A stretch of DNA of 64,000 bases from assembly GCF_020447225.1 (NCBI RefSeq), contig NZ_JAJAEO010000183.1, positions 1 through 64,000 of the forward strand, given 5' to 3'. Below the pieces are notes generated by a model. It did not search any database and had not been told where the DNA came from. It saw only the letters and a list, made by a program, of their open reading frames with translations. Source of the stretch: Methylophaga pinxianii (lineage in GTDB: Bacteria > Pseudomonadota > Gammaproteobacteria > Nitrosococcales > Methylophagaceae). The translations under genes and the position numbers were made by a program. Positions 16,753 through 27,660 of this stretch are shown one piece after another (the first letter of the stretch is position 1; each line of letters opens with the position of its first letter).

Positions 16753-19062
16753 GTGCTATTAACGCTGCAAAATCTGAAAATTTTTCGCAGAAGGCTAAGC
16801 TCTTTAGCTATTTTGTTGATGATCTTGATATGGGTTAGCGGCCTAGCTGTCGCTATCTGGATAAATGATTATCAAAAACAATCTGCCATAGCGGTGTTTA
16901 ACCAACAACAGACAGAAAAGCTGGCGCTCGCCGCTTCAGGACTGACCGATATGCTGCAAGTCTGGCAGCAGCGTTTTAATGAAATGACGGCTGATGATGC
17001 GGCAGATCCGGTTGCATATGGCTGGCCTGATGCCACTACCGCTTGTGTGTTAACTGAAATACCCTCTGCACCGACTTCAGAGGCTTGCATACCCGTTAGC
17101 TTTGGAACGATCAATAGTTTGCGTCAGGCTACCAAACAAGGCATATCAGATATTGCCGTGATGCAGCCCAATACACCACAAGCGCATATCCTACTCAGCA
17201 AAAGTCTTGATAACGCAAGTTATCTGGTCGTGATGATGCAGGTCACAGAGTTAGAAAGCAAACTCAGAGAACGTTATTTAGCTATTGGTTCGGGAAGTCT
17301 GGCATTGCAACAAGGTGCTCAGAACTGGCTCACATTAATAGAGCAAGGTGACAGCAAAGCCCAGCAATCCAGTCGGATATATACACAAGCACTACCCGGT
17401 GCCTATTGGCGTTTAGCATTCTGGCCAGCTGAAGGTGTTGCAAAATCAGCGGCTTGGCCAGCATTGGCCATGTTGGCAATTATTGTGTTTGTCCTAAGCT
17501 GGTTAGTCGCAAATAAATTCAGTACATTACGACCTAAAAAACAGGCCCAAGTTGGTGCCCGGCCACGACCGGTTGAATATGTCGAAAATGAGGTCAATAT
17601 CGATAATACGCCGACACCCGCTGTCATCCGTGTAGCCGCGCCAAAAGTTAGTAAAACCGAATCCGTTGATAGAGTCCGGCCGGTCGATATCAAACCGGTC
17701 ATTTTTAAAGCCTATGACATTCGCGGTATTGTCGGCACTCAACTCAGCGAACCGATTATGCGGGTATTGGGGCTAGCGATAGGGACCGAGGCCCAGCATC
17801 AGGAGCAGACAAGGATCATTGTCGGCCGGGATGGACGGCTTTCAAGTGAAAGTTTCAGTGATGCGCTGATTGAAGGGATCTTAGCCAGTGGTTGCGATGT
17901 TACAGATATTGGCGCGGTTCCGACGCCATTGGTGTATTTTGCCTCTCAACATATGCAGACGCATTGTGGTGTTGTGGTCACAGGCAGTCATAATCCCCAG
18001 GGCTACAATGGTCTGAAAATCGTCATTGATAATAAAACTCTGTCAGGTGACGCAATTCAAGGTATCTATCAGCGTATACAACAATCACGTTTATATAATG
18101 GAGAAGGGCAGTTACGTCAGGCAGATATCATTGACAGTTATATTGAAAAAGTGAAACTGGCGATCACGCTCTCCCGTCCGTTAAAAGTGGGAGTGGATTG
18201 TGGCAACGGTATTGCCGGGAAAGTGATGCCTCGCTTATTGACTGCATTGGGCTGTGAGGTGCATGAGCTGTTTTGTAATGTCGACGGCCATTTTCCAAAC
18301 CATCATCCTAATCCTGCGCAACCACAAAATATGCGTGATATTTCCAAGCTTGTCCGTGATAAGCATTTAGATATTGGACTGGCATTTGATGGCGATGGCG
18401 ATCGATTGGGAGTCGTCAATAGCGAAGGCGAGATTATCTGGCCGGATCGACTGCTAATGTTATTTGCCGCAGATATTCTGAAACGTCATAAAGGCGCTAC
18501 TATTATCTACGATGTTAAAAGTTCGGGATTGCTTGAGCAGGTCGTAACTAAAGCTGGCGGCAAAGCCATCATGTGCCCTTCTGGGCATTCACTCATTCGC
18601 GCTGAGATGTTAAAACATGATGCCAAGCTGGCTGGTGAGTTAAGCGGACATATCTTTTTTAATGATAATTGGTACGGTTTTGATGATGCTTTATTTGCAG
18701 CATGTCGGTTATTAGCCTTGATTGCAGATGATCCACAACGTCGTGGCGCTACAGAAATTTTTGCAGCCCAACCACAGAGCTTTAACACGCCGGAAATTTT
18801 AGTTGATTTAGATACAGCGGAGTGCCGCCGTTTTATGACACAATTTACTCAAAACGCCCAGTTTGAAAATGCTGAGATCATCACAATCGATGGGGTGCGA
18901 GTGAATTTTGACAAGGGCTGGGGGCTGGTTAGAGCCTCAAATACAGTACCAGGTTTAACATTACGTTTCGAAGCCGAAACTGAAGCGGATCTGGAGCAGA
19001 TTAAGCATCAATTCATTCAACAAATGTTGCAGGTAAAACCTAATTTAAGCCTGAATTTTTAA
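16753..19062 (+). CDS. algC: Phosphomannomutase/phosphoglucomutase with N-terminal membrane module (AlgC)
   Basis: The catalytic part begins near residue 312 (FKAYDIRG) and has the phosphoserine loop TGSHNPQGYNGLK (Ser412), the metal loop DGDGDR and the sugar-binding GELSGHIFF. It interconverts mannose or glucose 1- and 6-phosphates for polysaccharide precursors. The first 310 residues are an added module: a membrane helix (about 17-37), a likely external domain, a second helix (about 238-258) and a linker. This long form is known in Pseudomonas relatives. I use a GTG start at 16753 because no earlier ATG fits; the start is uncertain. Confidence 0.93.
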   Translation: MLLTLQNLKIFRRRLSSLAILLMILIWVSGLAVAIWINDYQKQSAIAVFNQQQTEKLALAASGLTDMLQVWQQRFNEMTADDAADPVAYGWPDATTACVLTEIPSAPTSEACIPVSFGTINSLRQATKQGISDIAVMQPNTPQAHILLSKSLDNASYLVVMMQVTELESKLRERYLAIGSGSLALQQGAQNWLTLIEQGDSKAQQSSRIYTQALPGAYWRLAFWPAEGVAKSAAWPALAMLAIIVFVLSWLVANKFSTLRPKKQAQVGARPRPVEYVENEVNIDNTPTPAVIRVAAPKVSKTESVDRVRPVDIKPVIFKAYDIRGIVGTQLSEPIMRVLGLAIGTEAQHQEQTRIIVGRDGRLSSESFSDALIEGILASGCDVTDIGAVPTPLVYFASQHMQTHCGVVVTGSHNPQGYNGLKIVIDNKTLSGDAIQGIYQRIQQSRLYNGEGQLRQADIIDSYIEKVKLAITLSRPLKVGVDCGNGIAGKVMPRLLTALGCEVHELFCNVDGHFPNHHPNPAQPQNMRDISKLVRDKHLDIGLAFDGDGDRLGVVNSEGEIIWPDRLLMLFAADILKRHKGATIIYDVKSSGLLEQVVTKAGGKAIMCPSGHSLIRAEMLKHDAKLAGELSGHIFFNDNWYGFDDALFAACRLLALIADDPQRRGATEIFAAQPQSFNTPEILVDLDTAECRRFMTQFTQNAQFENAEIITIDGVRVNFDKGWGLVRASNTVPGLTLRFEAETEADLEQIKHQFIQQMLQVKPNLSLNF

Positions 19063-19131
19063 TTTTACTCACCAGACAATCTAAAAAATTATTGAAACTG
19101 GTCACTATTTTGCATAAGCAAAAAATAATAA

Positions 19132-20686
<1,555 letters not shown>

Positions 20687-20690
<4 letters not shown>

Positions 20691-21109
20691 TCAATGTAGT
20701 GGTGTTAGGTCGTTCGATACCGAGCTTAATTAATCTGGCTGATCATGATGATCTCAACATTACCATGATTCAGCCCGAGACAATTGATGAAGCGGTAATG
20801 GAAATTCAAGCCGCAGAAACTGATATAACTGTGCTGGAACAACATAACGAGCGTATCAATACCGATATTTTATGTTTGGTTTTGGCGACAAGCTACTCGC
20901 ATAATCAAACCATCATTTTGGCAGAAAAGTCGCCTGACTTTGAACAGCTAAAAGCCACAGGTTTTAGAGCTCGTGGTTATATTACTCCCACACAACATGA
21001 CAAATTAGTTAAAGCAATTCGAGCTGTACATGATGGTGAAGCCTGGCTACCAAGACGCTTGGTCGCCGATATGCTTAATCATTTTGCTGCTGGAGATATC
21101 GGCAGATAG
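20687..21109 (+). CDS. Receiver-like protein, truncated relative of LuxR-type regulators
   Basis: Starting at the ATG that overlaps the slmA stop, the product is 140 residues. It resembles the receiver domain of LuxR-type response regulators up to the linker: the end, AIRAVHDGEAWLPRRLVADML, normally leads into the helix-turn-helix, but the protein stops about ten residues later. Where the phosphorylated Asp should end the third strand (DVVLLD in typical members) it reads DITVLE, with Glu51. No HTH-coding sequence follows. It sits 193 bases before the LapA-like adhesin. Function unknown. Confidence 0.6.
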
Positions 21110-21139
21110 TTAAATTATTGACCCTAATATGATTTCTTC

Positions 21140-21155
21140 TGGCGGAAATTTTGCA
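21140..21155 (+). promoter_or_regulatory. Sigma54 promoter before the LapA-like adhesin
   Basis: TGGCGGAAATTTTGCA matches the -24/-12 consensus TGGCAC-N5-TTGCW with exact GG-N10-GC spacing and a perfect TTGCA. The predicted start leaves a leader of about 135 bases that begins very AT-rich and ends with GGAGA before the ATG. The rest of the 193-base gap shows nothing I recognise. Confidence 0.65.
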
Positions 21156-21302
21156 TACTCGAATATTGAATATTTCTAAATTATTTAATATTTAGTACCA
21201 ATGTACAGTAGATCGGTCTTCCTAGTCATGGGAGACTATTTGCAAAGTCGGTCGCATAAGTTGTGTTGACCTAAGGAAGCAGCATTTCATCGGAGAAGCA
21301 TT

Positions 21303-23231
21303 ATGGCTACAGAAGCCGGAATTATTTCAGCCTTAATTGGCACTGCAACTGCAACAGCAGTCGATGGGACTGTGAGAAATTTACAGGTCGGTGACAAAGT
21401 TTTTCCCAACGAGATCATCACTACAGGTCTTGCTGGCGCGATCGAAATAGAATTTCCTGATGGCAGTGTGATGGATTTGGGAAGAAATTCTCAGGCCGTA
21501 TTAGACAGTGAGACATTCGATTTTGATGTTGCTGCGGCTGAGACGCCTGCCCCTGCCACAGATGTTGCCGATGATATCGATGCCATTCAACAAGCATTAC
21601 TGGCTGGCGAAGATCCAACTCAAATCGCTGATCCAACTGCAGCTGGACCGGGTGCACAGCCAACCAGTGAAGGCGGAAGCGAAGCAGTTTTTGTGGATTA
21701 TCTCGCTCCCCGAGTCACACCAGATGCGGGTTTTGAAACGACTGGCCCTGGCGTTGATTTTCTAGATCCACCACCGTTTGAGTTTTTGGTTGATGAGTCG
21801 GATGATTTGGATCCAGTAGATCCAGTAGATCCAGTAGATCCAGTAGATCCAACGAATGCTCCTACCTTATTAATGAGTGTCGGTAATGAGCAATCAATAG
21901 TCGGTGAAACAAACCTAATAAGGAATGGTAGTTTCGAAAATATTGGTGGACCTGAGGCTACACTTGAATCGAACCCAACAACTGGTAAAGATAACGCCAC
22001 TACACAATTCTTAAAAATGGGAGAAAGTGCTCCAGACAGCCTATCTGGCACAAAATTCCTTCAAATGACTTCAATGGAAGGCTGGACGTTATCCGATGGT
22101 TCTGTAGCAATGGAACCACATGCTAAAGGTCATGCTGGTGTAGGTACCTCAGATGGCGAACATTATATGGATTTGGGCGCCAGTCCAGGCGAGATATCTA
22201 TTCAACAACAAGTAACCGGTTTGGCAGATGGTGCAAGTTATCAATTAAGCATTGATTATTTAGACAAAGCGGCTAAACAAGAAGGTGGACTTGCAGGTCA
22301 AAGATCTGGTGTATTACAGATCATGTGGAATGGAGAAATAATTGCCACGATAGACGGCAATAACCGTACAGAATGGTTAACCACTACTCACGTATTAGTA
22401 GCAGGCTCTGGTGATGGAAGTAATACGCTTGTTTTAACTGAAGTAGGCGAAAATGCTGATAATTGGGGCATGGCTGTTGATAATATTCAGTTAGCACCAA
22501 TTACATATCAATATGATTTATCCATTGCTGCTGGAATGCTGGAATCTAGTGCAAGTGACCAACTTGGGCCAGTGAGTTTATCGGCGAGCTCTTTACCAGA
22601 AGGTGTTTCAATAGTTGGGTTGATGCCTGACGACGATGGTTTTTATCAGTTTGATGCTTCTGATGAAGTAGTATTAACACTGCTTTCAGACAAACAACTT
22701 ACTGCCGATCAAATCAATGAAATCAGTGGTTCAGTAACCTTGACTATGGATGATTCATCATCAAGTGTAACTGAAACAGCTTATGCGGAAATTACCGGCG
22801 CATCCACAGATGATGTATTAATAGGATCTGATGCAAATGAAATGATCATTGGTAATAATGGCGATGACATTCTTACAGGTGGTGCTGGTAAAGATATTTT
22901 TGTTTGGAATACTGGTGATGAAGGTGGCATTGGTACTCCTGCTATTGACATCGTGAATGACTTTAATATCGCTGATGGTGATGTTCTGGATTTCTCGGAT
23001 ATTCTTGTTGGTGAAGATTCGGGCAATTTAACGGACTTTATTTCGATAACTGAAGATGGTTCGGATATCGTGATTGAGCTTAAACCCGATGCAAGTGATG
23101 TGACACAAAAAGTAACGCTTCAAGGAACGTCATTAGCAGATTTGGGGCTGGGAGGATTTGATACCTCAACTCAGCAGGCGGAAATCATTAATAAGCTGGT
23201 GCAAGATGGCCATGTGAATGTAGATAGTTAA
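21303..23231 (+). CDS. LapA-like RTX adhesin with retention module and type I secretion signal
   Basis: A 642-residue secreted protein. Residues 1-75 form the retention module seen in LapA (VDGTVRNLQVGDKVF, FPDGSVMDLGRNSQAVLD), which holds the adhesin in the outer-membrane TolC pore. TAAG at 112-115 matches the LapG protease site. A DPV repeat linker (about 170-183), a jelly-roll-like domain starting NLIRNGSFEN (about 205-403), an RTX nonapeptide region (about 505-530) and a C-terminal secretion domain follow. It is very small beside LapA, which has thousands of residues. No transporter, LapD or LapG gene is in the window. Confidence 0.85.
   Translation: MATEAGIISALIGTATATAVDGTVRNLQVGDKVFPNEIITTGLAGAIEIEFPDGSVMDLGRNSQAVLDSETFDFDVAAAETPAPATDVADDIDAIQQALLAGEDPTQIADPTAAGPGAQPTSEGGSEAVFVDYLAPRVTPDAGFETTGPGVDFLDPPPFEFLVDESDDLDPVDPVDPVDPVDPTNAPTLLMSVGNEQSIVGETNLIRNGSFENIGGPEATLESNPTTGKDNATTQFLKMGESAPDSLSGTKFLQMTSMEGWTLSDGSVAMEPHAKGHAGVGTSDGEHYMDLGASPGEISIQQQVTGLADGASYQLSIDYLDKAAKQEGGLAGQRSGVLQIMWNGEIIATIDGNNRTEWLTTTHVLVAGSGDGSNTLVLTEVGENADNWGMAVDNIQLAPITYQYDLSIAAGMLESSASDQLGPVSLSASSLPEGVSIVGLMPDDDGFYQFDASDEVVLTLLSDKQLTADQINEISGSVTLTMDDSSSSVTETAYAEITGASTDDVLIGSDANEMIIGNNGDDILTGGAGKDIFVWNTGDEGGIGTPAIDIVNDFNIADGDVLDFSDILVGEDSGNLTDFISITEDGSDIVIELKPDASDVTQKVTLQGTSLADLGLGGFDTSTQQAEIINKLVQDGHVNVDS
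21810..21851 (+). repeat. 9-base tandem repeat (gatccagta) coding Asp-Pro-Val
   Basis: Four exact copies of gatccagta followed by a partial fifth code for a DPV linker in the adhesin. Exact repeats of a codon-multiple length can expand or contract without a frameshift, so linker length may vary between strains. Confidence 0.95.
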
Positions 23232-23255
23232 AACATAACCGTAAATATACAAAAC

Positions 23256-23290
23256 AATAAACCCGCTTACAGCGGGTTTATTGTTTTTAT
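23256..23290. terminator. Bidirectional terminator between the adhesin and pilE
   Basis: A 12-base perfect stem (AATAAACCCGCT / AGCGGGTTTATT) with a TAC loop is followed by GTTTTTATT on the plus strand. On the minus strand the same stem is followed by GTTTT. It can serve both convergent genes. Confidence 0.9.
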
Positions 23291-23301
23291 TAGCAAAATT
23301 A

Positions 23302-23703
23302 TTACCAACAATTTGCTCCATCTGCATTTCTTTGTCCCACTTCGTTGATACTCATCGTGCCACAAAGGTCACCGGTTTGAGCCCCTTTTGGGATGGCTCT
23401 TAATGTGTAAGAGCTTGCTCCTACATTTTGTAAGTCAAGGTCATAGAACTTGCTATTTCCTAGTTTTGGTGATTCATTAAAGGGTAATGTTTCAGTAGTG
23501 GTGCCCGCATAGGTAAATCTTTCAGTATAATAACGCTCCATATAGCTTGAAAGCTCAAGTAAATCAGCCTGAGCATTTGCTCTTCGTGTTTCTCTAATCT
23601 GCTCTTGGTAGGATGGATAGGCAATTGCTGCGATGATTGCAATAATGGCAACGGTAATCATCAACTCAACCAAAGTAAATCCACCGTGAAGCTTATTATT
23701 CAT
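23302..23703 (-). CDS. pilE: Type IV minor pilin PilE
   Basis: The 133-residue prepilin has a short leader, a cleavage site at G8/F9 (GGFTLVELM) with Glu13 at mature position 5, and a hydrophobic helix. It has a small globular domain with a Cys pair (DLCGTM and the terminal NCW). It matches the PilE minor pilin encoded last in the fimU-pilVWXY1 operon of Pseudomonas. It probably primes and joins the pilus tip complex. Confidence 0.88.
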   Translation of the reverse strand: MNNKLHGGFTLVELMITVAIIAIIAAIAYPSYQEQIRETRRANAQADLLELSSYMERYYTERFTYAGTTTETLPFNESPKLGNSKFYDLDLQNVGASSYTLRAIPKGAQTGDLCGTMSINEVGQRNADGANCW

Positions 23704-23705
23704 CG

Positions 23706-24023
23706 TTATTCCTCAACATCCTGTTCATCATTTCTGATAAGCCAGATATTCGATATTGTGTTTAATGCATCATCTGTTTCAGAAGTCATCTCATAACCAA
23801 CAGATGAACCTTCTAGAATAACTTTTTCTTTTAATACTCCATTTTCATAATGATGAATTATTGTTTCACTGTTTACTAAAAAAGGCTGTCCATCAATTTC
23901 AATAGTAGAGGTATCATTGTATGGCGCGGTTACAGTGCCCCTATGCTGAAAAGGAGCAATAGCATAAACATAGCTACTGAGTAATATTAGAAAAATTAGT
24001 GATAAAAATTTCATAAATTTCAC
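23706..24023 (-). CDS. Small exported protein between pilY1 and pilE (PilY2-like)
   Basis: A 105-residue protein with a clear signal peptide (cleavage likely after YVYA, about residue 21) and a small beta-rich mature part (HRGTVTAPYNDTSTIEIDGQ). Position, length and export match PilY2, the small periplasmic protein encoded between pilY1 and pilE in Pseudomonas. I do not see strong sequence identity, so the link is by context. It is two bases from each neighbour's limits, so it is certainly cotranscribed. Confidence 0.65.
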   Translation of the reverse strand: MKFMKFLSLIFLILLSSYVYAIAPFQHRGTVTAPYNDTSTIEIDGQPFLVNSETIIHHYENGVLKEKVILEGSSVGYEMTSETDDALNTISNIWLIRNDEQDVEE

Positions 24024-24025
24024 CT

Positions 24026-27000
24026 TTATCTAAAGATAAACTCCAATTGACGCCATGATTGTCTACCTTCAAAACCAGGCCCAGGATTTTCAACGGTCAC
24101 TTCAATATTTCCTGATGAGCCACTGGTATATTTAAATTCTCGTTGACCACCAGTATCCGTCGCTATACTGGGAGTAGGAATAATCCCCACTCCAGATTGT
24201 TTTCCGCTTGTAGGAACATTCACATCATTAGTAGGGTCATCGTCATCACAGTTGGCCACACAAACGTAGTCATCAACTGAGAATACGCCTTCCCCTGTAA
24301 TATCAAAGGGTGAATAGGATAAACGAGCTCCAGTTGCGAAATTAAGTTCCATAAGCCAACCAGAACCACCGAAGTCGCATGGATCATCTGAAGGAAGTAA
24401 TGTTGTGAAAATAATACGTCCATTCCGAATTATCGCATTGCTTACCTGCCGTTCTCCAAGATTTTCTGTTGCATTTGGACTAATAAGATCGATATACCAA
24501 CCCAAGTCATTAGTCCAGTTAATACTATTATCTGAAGTCACCCGATAACTGGTGCCATCCACAGTTACTTCGTCAGTGACACTTTGTTGGAGCAAATCGC
24601 TTCTGCTAAAGGCTGTTAATGATGATTGATTCTTATCCCAAACACCATAGAAGGATTGTGTGACTTGACCACTAATACTATTGTCATTTACTTCTAGATA
24701 TTTACCGGTACCAAATAACACTAAAAATCCGTTTGAAGTAGGATGCCTGACAACTTGCGGGCGAGTTGTTATAGGCTGGATATTACTACTATCACAAGTC
24801 GCTCCAAAACAGGCTTTATAGAGGGGTTGAGGATTACCACCACTGCTATAAGCGACAGCCCAATTGTTAGTGTTTGTACTGGAAAGATCAAATTTCCACA
24901 TATTGCCAAATAAATCACCGGCATATACAAAATCAACAATGAAGTCCCCATCACTGTCGATTGCCGCAGGTGATGCGAGGCCGTTCGGATTTTCAACTGT
25001 TCCAACTACTGTATCAATTTTTTTGATTAAAGAACCATCCGAAAGATCAACAATGTATAAGAATGCTCTCCCTGTTGTACTGTCGTTTGTATCATCCCCA
25101 TCTAGGTTATTATCGACGATATTGTTATAGCCACCACTAAATATGGCTGCCCAAACCCCATTTTGCAGTCTAACAATGCTGGGTTGACCGTAGGTAAAAC
25201 CTAAATCAGCATCATCTTCATCTGTAAACTCCCATAAAACTTTACTAGCAGCAGTACTTTCTGTAGTAAACGCACCTGGATCGGTCACATCCAAAGCGAA
25301 AACACCTTGTCCTCCGCCACCAAGCCCAGAAACAAGCACAGTTTTCCATTCACCATTGATAAATGCATCAACCACTGTAGGGCTGCCATCAACATAATTT
25401 TTATGGGTGTAATTGGGATTAGCCAAGTCAGGTAATTTACTGAATAAAATGTTCGGAATATATGCAAATAATTCTTGCCCATTATCGGCATTAAAGGCAT
25501 GCAACATCCCGTCATTGGCTCCCACATAAACAACTGGTTGGCGATCCGTATTTGTTGTTCTGAAGGTTGAATAAGGACTTGCATTCTCCGGAGCATCAGT
25601 TCCCCAATTATCAGCATACCGTTGAACTGGTGCCGCAACATAAGCAGGAGCAGAGTTAATAATGTCGCCAAGCAAGTAATTACGATTTCTTAAATCACCA
25701 CCATTACTTAGCTCATTACTTTTATTACCACGAAGATAACTCAAGATAGTTTCTGATATAAGTAATGCTTGTTGTTCGGCAGAAATATTAGCCCAACGGA
25801 ATGGTTGTCCTTCATTCCCATCAAATGTCACAATTTTCCGATCATTTGCAGCTGGTATGAGATTTCTGGCATCCCATACGGGTGGAGTAGAAAGTTCTCC
25901 GAAATTATCATTTTCAGTATCGTTGATGATGGGGAATCCAAGCAGTTGTCCAGTCCAGTCCCCACTGTTAAATCGTGCCTGATACACAAGGCTTTCGCTA
26001 GAAATTGCCCCAGAATTTAATGCAACTGACGATGCTGAAGAGGTACGATCAGCGATATTAGACAAAATACGACTTAATTGTTCAGAAAATGTATCTGGAT
26101 CGGAGGCACTAAAGAACCCCCCACGGCTATTAACCGCAGCATGTAAAAGATCATCTAATTTTGCTTCAGTACTACTAGTGGGCTCGGGCCAGGCAATTTC
26201 ACTGCTGGTACTGATTGCATTAAAAGCTGTATCTGGGTCGATAGATCCAGATACGCCCAAGCCAACTCCAAATGTGACCATGTTCTGCCAAAATGATGGA
26301 TCTAAGTTGGATGTCGGTACTTTATTATCTAAGTCAGTTCTTAAGTCGCGCTTCCAAAAATGCATAGCGACGTCAGCAAGAGTATTAGAGAAAGAATCAT
26401 TGAATGGGGATACAGGGGAATATTGATAATCTTCATAATTTAGACCTGAAATTACCAAGCCGGCAGTATTATCTGTGTTACCAACTGTGTCAGATAAGGT
26501 TCCACTCCAGTAACCATCTGTCATCATAATTGCATAACTAGCCCTACATTGGAGATGAGATGTATTATCATTTTCCCCTGGTGTATTGCCCCATGGTCCA
26601 CGGTTATCTGAACTACTAAAATAATTGCCCACATCGTAAAGAGCTTGTCTTAAAGGCGTTCCTGAATTCGGAATTGTTCTTTCATAAAGGTTGGTAAAAA
26701 AGCCAGCCCGGTCAATACCAGAAAACGGACGTACGCCAGTGACTACACTGCCACTACTTACTCCATCAATATTTATACTGCTATTATTAATGGTTGCATA
26801 TCCAATACGCATTCCGGGACTTTGCTTAGCAAAAGCTCTTCCAATTCCAGCTCTGGCGGTTAATACTCTTGAGCGATAGTAGGTATACCAATTTGCAAAG
26901 TTTTGTATTTCTTGAGCATAAGTGCAAATTCCATCATTACATTCATTACGGTTTATGCGACCATGACCTGAGTATTCGTCTATGGTTGGTCTTATTTCAA

Positions 27001-27658
27001 ATGGACCATCAAAGTTTGCTATAGCCCAACGATTACTAGTTTTATCTCCTGTAAACCAATAATACGTGGCAGGCCAAAATGTATTAGTTGAAAGGGTTTG
27101 ATTTGAGCATTGACCTGAACTGGGACCCGTGCATTCACGCCAACTATCAAATTCGGAAGAGCCTGTACCAGTATCTGTTCGATTATTAGGTATAGTAAGA
27201 TTTCTTGAACCTCGGGTAGTCCTAACCGGGTTATGATAAGCAGAACTTGGGTTTGCCGGTGGGAAAAGGCTTCCGTCCGCCTTAACCCATGGGGTATACG
27301 TGACGGATGGGTTGTAATAAAGAGAGTTTATCTGTGGAGAACGAGCTCTTCTTCCATGTACGCTAGAAGAAAGAATGGTTGCAATGTTACTATTATAATC
27401 GTTGGAGCCATAAACCTGAGCAGCACGAGGATAAACAAATTTTGTGTTAACGTTTAATGACGCAAAGCGAAATTCTTCATCTGGCATAACCTCATAATGC
27501 ATTGATCCGGAATCATCGAGAATAAACATTATGTTGGGTTCAGCATTTCCACCTAGATATAATGGAGCATTACTCAAATTTAAGGGAGCCGAAAATACTA
27601 TCGAGGGACTCAAGCTGGAAAGTAAAAGGAGGTACCATAAGTAAGCTAATTTGTTCAT
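24026..27658 (-). CDS. pilY1: Type IV pilus tip-associated adhesin PilY1
   Basis: A 1210-residue exported protein with a signal peptide ending near FSA (residue 24). The N-terminal half has a von Willebrand A-like fold with a MIDAS start, DxSxS at Asp48-Ser52. The C-terminal half is the PilY1 beta-propeller (YVGANDGMLHAFNADNG, VSGLGGGGQGVFALDVTDPG). It holds a calcium loop, DSDGDFIVD, at 901-909, like the site that controls pilus extension and retraction in P. aeruginosa PilY1. It acts at the pilus tip with the minor pilins for surface sensing and adhesion. Confidence 0.95.
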   Translation of the reverse strand: MNKLAYLWYLLLLSSLSPSIVFSAPLNLSNAPLYLGGNAEPNIMFILDDSGSMHYEVMPDEEFRFASLNVNTKFVYPRAAQVYGSNDYNSNIATILSSSVHGRRARSPQINSLYYNPSVTYTPWVKADGSLFPPANPSSAYHNPVRTTRGSRNLTIPNNRTDTGTGSSEFDSWRECTGPSSGQCSNQTLSTNTFWPATYYWFTGDKTSNRWAIANFDGPFEIRPTIDEYSGHGRINRNECNDGICTYAQEIQNFANWYTYYRSRVLTARAGIGRAFAKQSPGMRIGYATINNSSINIDGVSSGSVVTGVRPFSGIDRAGFFTNLYERTIPNSGTPLRQALYDVGNYFSSSDNRGPWGNTPGENDNTSHLQCRASYAIMMTDGYWSGTLSDTVGNTDNTAGLVISGLNYEDYQYSPVSPFNDSFSNTLADVAMHFWKRDLRTDLDNKVPTSNLDPSFWQNMVTFGVGLGVSGSIDPDTAFNAISTSSEIAWPEPTSSTEAKLDDLLHAAVNSRGGFFSASDPDTFSEQLSRILSNIADRTSSASSVALNSGAISSESLVYQARFNSGDWTGQLLGFPIINDTENDNFGELSTPPVWDARNLIPAANDRKIVTFDGNEGQPFRWANISAEQQALLISETILSYLRGNKSNELSNGGDLRNRNYLLGDIINSAPAYVAAPVQRYADNWGTDAPENASPYSTFRTTNTDRQPVVYVGANDGMLHAFNADNGQELFAYIPNILFSKLPDLANPNYTHKNYVDGSPTVVDAFINGEWKTVLVSGLGGGGQGVFALDVTDPGAFTTESTAASKVLWEFTDEDDADLGFTYGQPSIVRLQNGVWAAIFSGGYNNIVDNNLDGDDTNDSTTGRAFLYIVDLSDGSLIKKIDTVVGTVENPNGLASPAAIDSDGDFIVDFVYAGDLFGNMWKFDLSSTNTNNWAVAYSSGGNPQPLYKACFGATCDSSNIQPITTRPQVVRHPTSNGFLVLFGTGKYLEVNDNSISGQVTQSFYGVWDKNQSSLTAFSRSDLLQQSVTDEVTVDGTSYRVTSDNSINWTNDLGWYIDLISPNATENLGERQVSNAIIRNGRIIFTTLLPSDDPCDFGGSGWLMELNFATGARLSYSPFDITGEGVFSVDDYVCVANCDDDDPTNDVNVPTSGKQSGVGIIPTPSIATDTGGQREFKYTSGSSGNIEVTVENPGPGFEGRQSWRQLEFIFR

Positions 27659-27660
27659 GA

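Noticed and set aside
19099-19115. GG-N10-GC match (TGGTCACTATTTTGCA) before argB
   Set aside because: The -24 half matches poorly after GG, and argB is a biosynthetic gene in a housekeeping cluster. Such partial matches are expected by chance many times in 64 kb.
24026-27658. Several plus-strand open frames of 60-90 codons across pilY1
   Set aside because: They are antisense shadows with no start signals, family motifs or conserved spacing.
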